Source: Actinomycetaceae bacterium TAE3-ERU4 (GTDB lineage: Bacteria > Actinomycetota > Actinomycetes > Actinomycetales > Actinomycetaceae). From it: DNA of 64,000 nt. Under the pieces are notes generated by a model that searched no databases, was not told where the DNA came from, and saw only the letters and a list, made by a program, of their open reading frames with translations. Shown here piece by piece: positions 62,637 through 64,000 of the stretch. The position numbers and the translations under genes are program-made. How positions within the stretch are numbered: the stretch's first letter is position 1; every line of letters starts with the position of its first letter. The stretch is from assembly GCA_019218365.1 (NCBI GenBank), contig JAHUUJ010000003.1, positions 124,001 to 188,000 of the forward strand, written 5' to 3'.

Positions 62637-64000
62637 TTATCTGCATATAGAACGTACTATTTGCGCAATTTTTTTCGCGCTCATACCGGACTCATAATGT
62701 ATCTGATCTCTGGTGGTATGGGGCCAGAATTTCTGTTCAATCCCCAGGGGAACCACCTTTGGAATCACAAAATCACTACCTGCTTCTTCGAGACGTTTAA
62801 TCGAAGCCCGCATAAGCCTATCTTCTAAAGCAGAGCCATAACCACCCTCAACTAAACCGTCTTCAACAGTCACAACAAGATCAAATCCGGACGCATATTC
62901 AACTAAATCATCCGCTACTGGTAACAACCAGCGTGGATCAACCACAGCTATTTGCAAATCTGGCAGTAGATTCTTCGCCGATTCACATGTAGAAACCATC
63001 GGCCCTGTTCCAATCAACAACACTCGAGGAGTCTCATTATCCACGGCAGATTGAGAAATTAAGTCGTAAGATTTACCCTTTTCTTTTCCACTTTCAAGGG
63101 CCTTTATAGGCGACGGCAAAGACCCCTTCGGGTAACGCACTACGCTCGGAGCATCATCAATCAATACAGCTTCACGTAAGGCTTCACGTAAAGTTTGTTC
63201 ATCCCGTGGGGCAGCTAGCCGAATCCCCGGCACAAGCCGAAGCATAGCGATATCCCACATTCCGTTATGCGACGCTCCATCATCACCAGTTGCACCAGCT
63301 CGGTCCAGAACAAAAGTTACTCCCGCACGATGAAGAGCTACATCCATCAAAACCTGATCAAAAGCACGATTTAAGAACGTCGCGTAAACCGCAAATACCG
63401 GATGGTAGCCTGCATAGGCGAACCCCGCACACATAGTAGCTGCATGTGCTTCTGCAATCCCCACATCAATAACACGCTGGGGAAATTCTTTACTCATCGG
63501 GCCCAGCCCTACCGGAGCCATCATGGCAGCAGTAACCCCCAGCAGTTTTTTATTTTCTCTTGCTAGGGCCAAAATCTCGTCAGCGAATACAGAGGTCCAT
63601 CCAAAACGTGAAGGGGCGACAGGAAGTCCAGTTTCAGGATGTATCCGACCAACCGCATGGAATCGATCCGCAGCATCGTTCTCAGCGGGTACATAACCAC
63701 GACCTTTAGCCGTTCGTACATGAACTATTACCGGACCGCGATAGTTACTTACTTGCTTAAAAGTGGTTAACAACTGGGAAATATCATGACCATCTATAGG
63801 TCCCAGATACTTTAGACCAAGATCTTCAAACATTACCTGAGGGGCAAGACATTCCTTAACTCCTCGTTTAATTGTTTTTAAGGCTTCATAAGCAGCTTCT
63901 CCGGGCTTTCCCACAGACAAAAGCGCACGTTTTACCATCCCTAAAGTCTGTTCATATCTCGGATCTGTACGTACAGAGTTCAGGTGGTTGGATAATCCTC
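62637..64000 (-). CDS. dxs: 1-Deoxy-D-xylulose-5-phosphate synthase, C-terminal part (partial at window edge)
   Basis: First enzyme of the non-mevalonate isoprenoid pathway. The frame is open to base 64000, so the N-terminal part (probably about 170-190 residues, with the thiamine site) is outside. About 454 residues are visible. Seen are the fragment GLSNHLNSVRTDPRYEQ at the edge, GPIDGHDISQL, the VGIAEAHA segment with the catalytic Glu, and DRAGATGDDGASHNGMWD. It is the first gene beyond the pfl cluster. Confidence 0.93.
   Translation of the reverse strand, partial: GLSNHLNSVRTDPRYEQTLGMVKRALLSVGKPGEAAYEALKTIKRGVKECLAPQVMFEDLGLKYLGPIDGHDISQLLTTFKQVSNYRGPVIVHVRTAKGRGYVPAENDAADRFHAVGRIHPETGLPVAPSRFGWTSVFADEILALARENKKLLGVTAAMMAPVGLGPMSKEFPQRVIDVGIAEAHAATMCAGFAYAGYHPVFAVYATFLNRAFDQVLMDVALHRAGVTFVLDRAGATGDDGASHNGMWDIAMLRLVPGIRLAAPRDEQTLREALREAVLIDDAPSVVRYPKGSLPSPIKALESGKEKGKSYDLISQSAVDNETPRVLLIGTGPMVSTCESAKNLLPDLQIAVVDPRWLLPVADDLVEYASGFDLVVTVEDGLVEGGYGSALEDRLMRASIKRLEEAGSDFVIPKVVPLGIEQKFWPHTTRDQIHYESGMSAKKIAQIVRSICR

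Overview
The window is chromosomal DNA from an actinobacterium that is AT-rich for its phylum, most likely a facultative anaerobe of or near the Actinomycetaceae. Marker genes are RbpA, a GarA/OdhI-type FHA protein beside two MerR regulators, the DUF881/small-basic-protein cluster, the PafB/PafC WYL pair, HelY, DUF3000 with RNase D, and a PriA without helicase motifs. Pyruvate formate-lyase points to mixed-acid fermentation. The family assignment is inference; the phylum is well supported by gene content and order. There are no phages, insertion sequences or CRISPR arrays, and most genes are housekeeping.

Layout. Positions 1-18.7 kb hold a solid run of plus-strand genes: pyrC (partial), pyrF, gmk, rpoZ, coaBC, metK, priA, fmt, rsmB and rpe. 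These are followed by an FMN riboswitch with a riboflavin-type ABC permease and binding lipoprotein, then pafB, pafC, a small membrane protein, helY and lnt. At 19.1-19.4 kb lies an intergenic region with a clear dif site (19225-19252). From there on most genes are on the minus strand, and base composition flips: the plus strand is G/T-rich before dif and A/C-rich after it. The window therefore appears to span the replication terminus.

Right of dif, in plus coordinates, come an NCS2 purine permease fused to an OHCU-decarboxylase-like domain (+), two MerR regulators, an FHA protein, a DUF881/sbp/DUF881 cluster and pepN. Next are tRNA-Pro, der-cmk-rluB-scpB-scpA-parA, hisS, a metallo-beta-lactamase-fold hydrolase, a DUF349 protein (+), rel, apt, secF-secD, yajC, ruvB-ruvA-ruvC, a YebC protein, a HIT-Nudix fusion and thrS. 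Five tRNA genes, glgX (+), a secreted protein/lipoprotein pair, a FemAB plus ATP-grasp pair (probable peptidoglycan cross-bridge enzymes) and DUF3000-RNase D (+) follow. The window ends with pflA, a glycyl-radical small protein, pflB and the 3' part of dxs.

The most notable points are: (1) a pyruvate formate-lyase divided between two genes, with a 701-residue catalytic protein that lacks the glycyl-radical domain and an 83-residue protein that supplies it; (2) the dif/terminus; (3) a purine permease-OHCU fusion in which the usual catalytic His and Glu appear replaced; (4) an FMN-riboswitch-controlled transporter with no ATPase gene beside it; (5) a HIT-Nudix fusion; and (6) several genes whose -10-like hexamer lies only 6-7 bases from the start codon, suggesting leaderless mRNAs.
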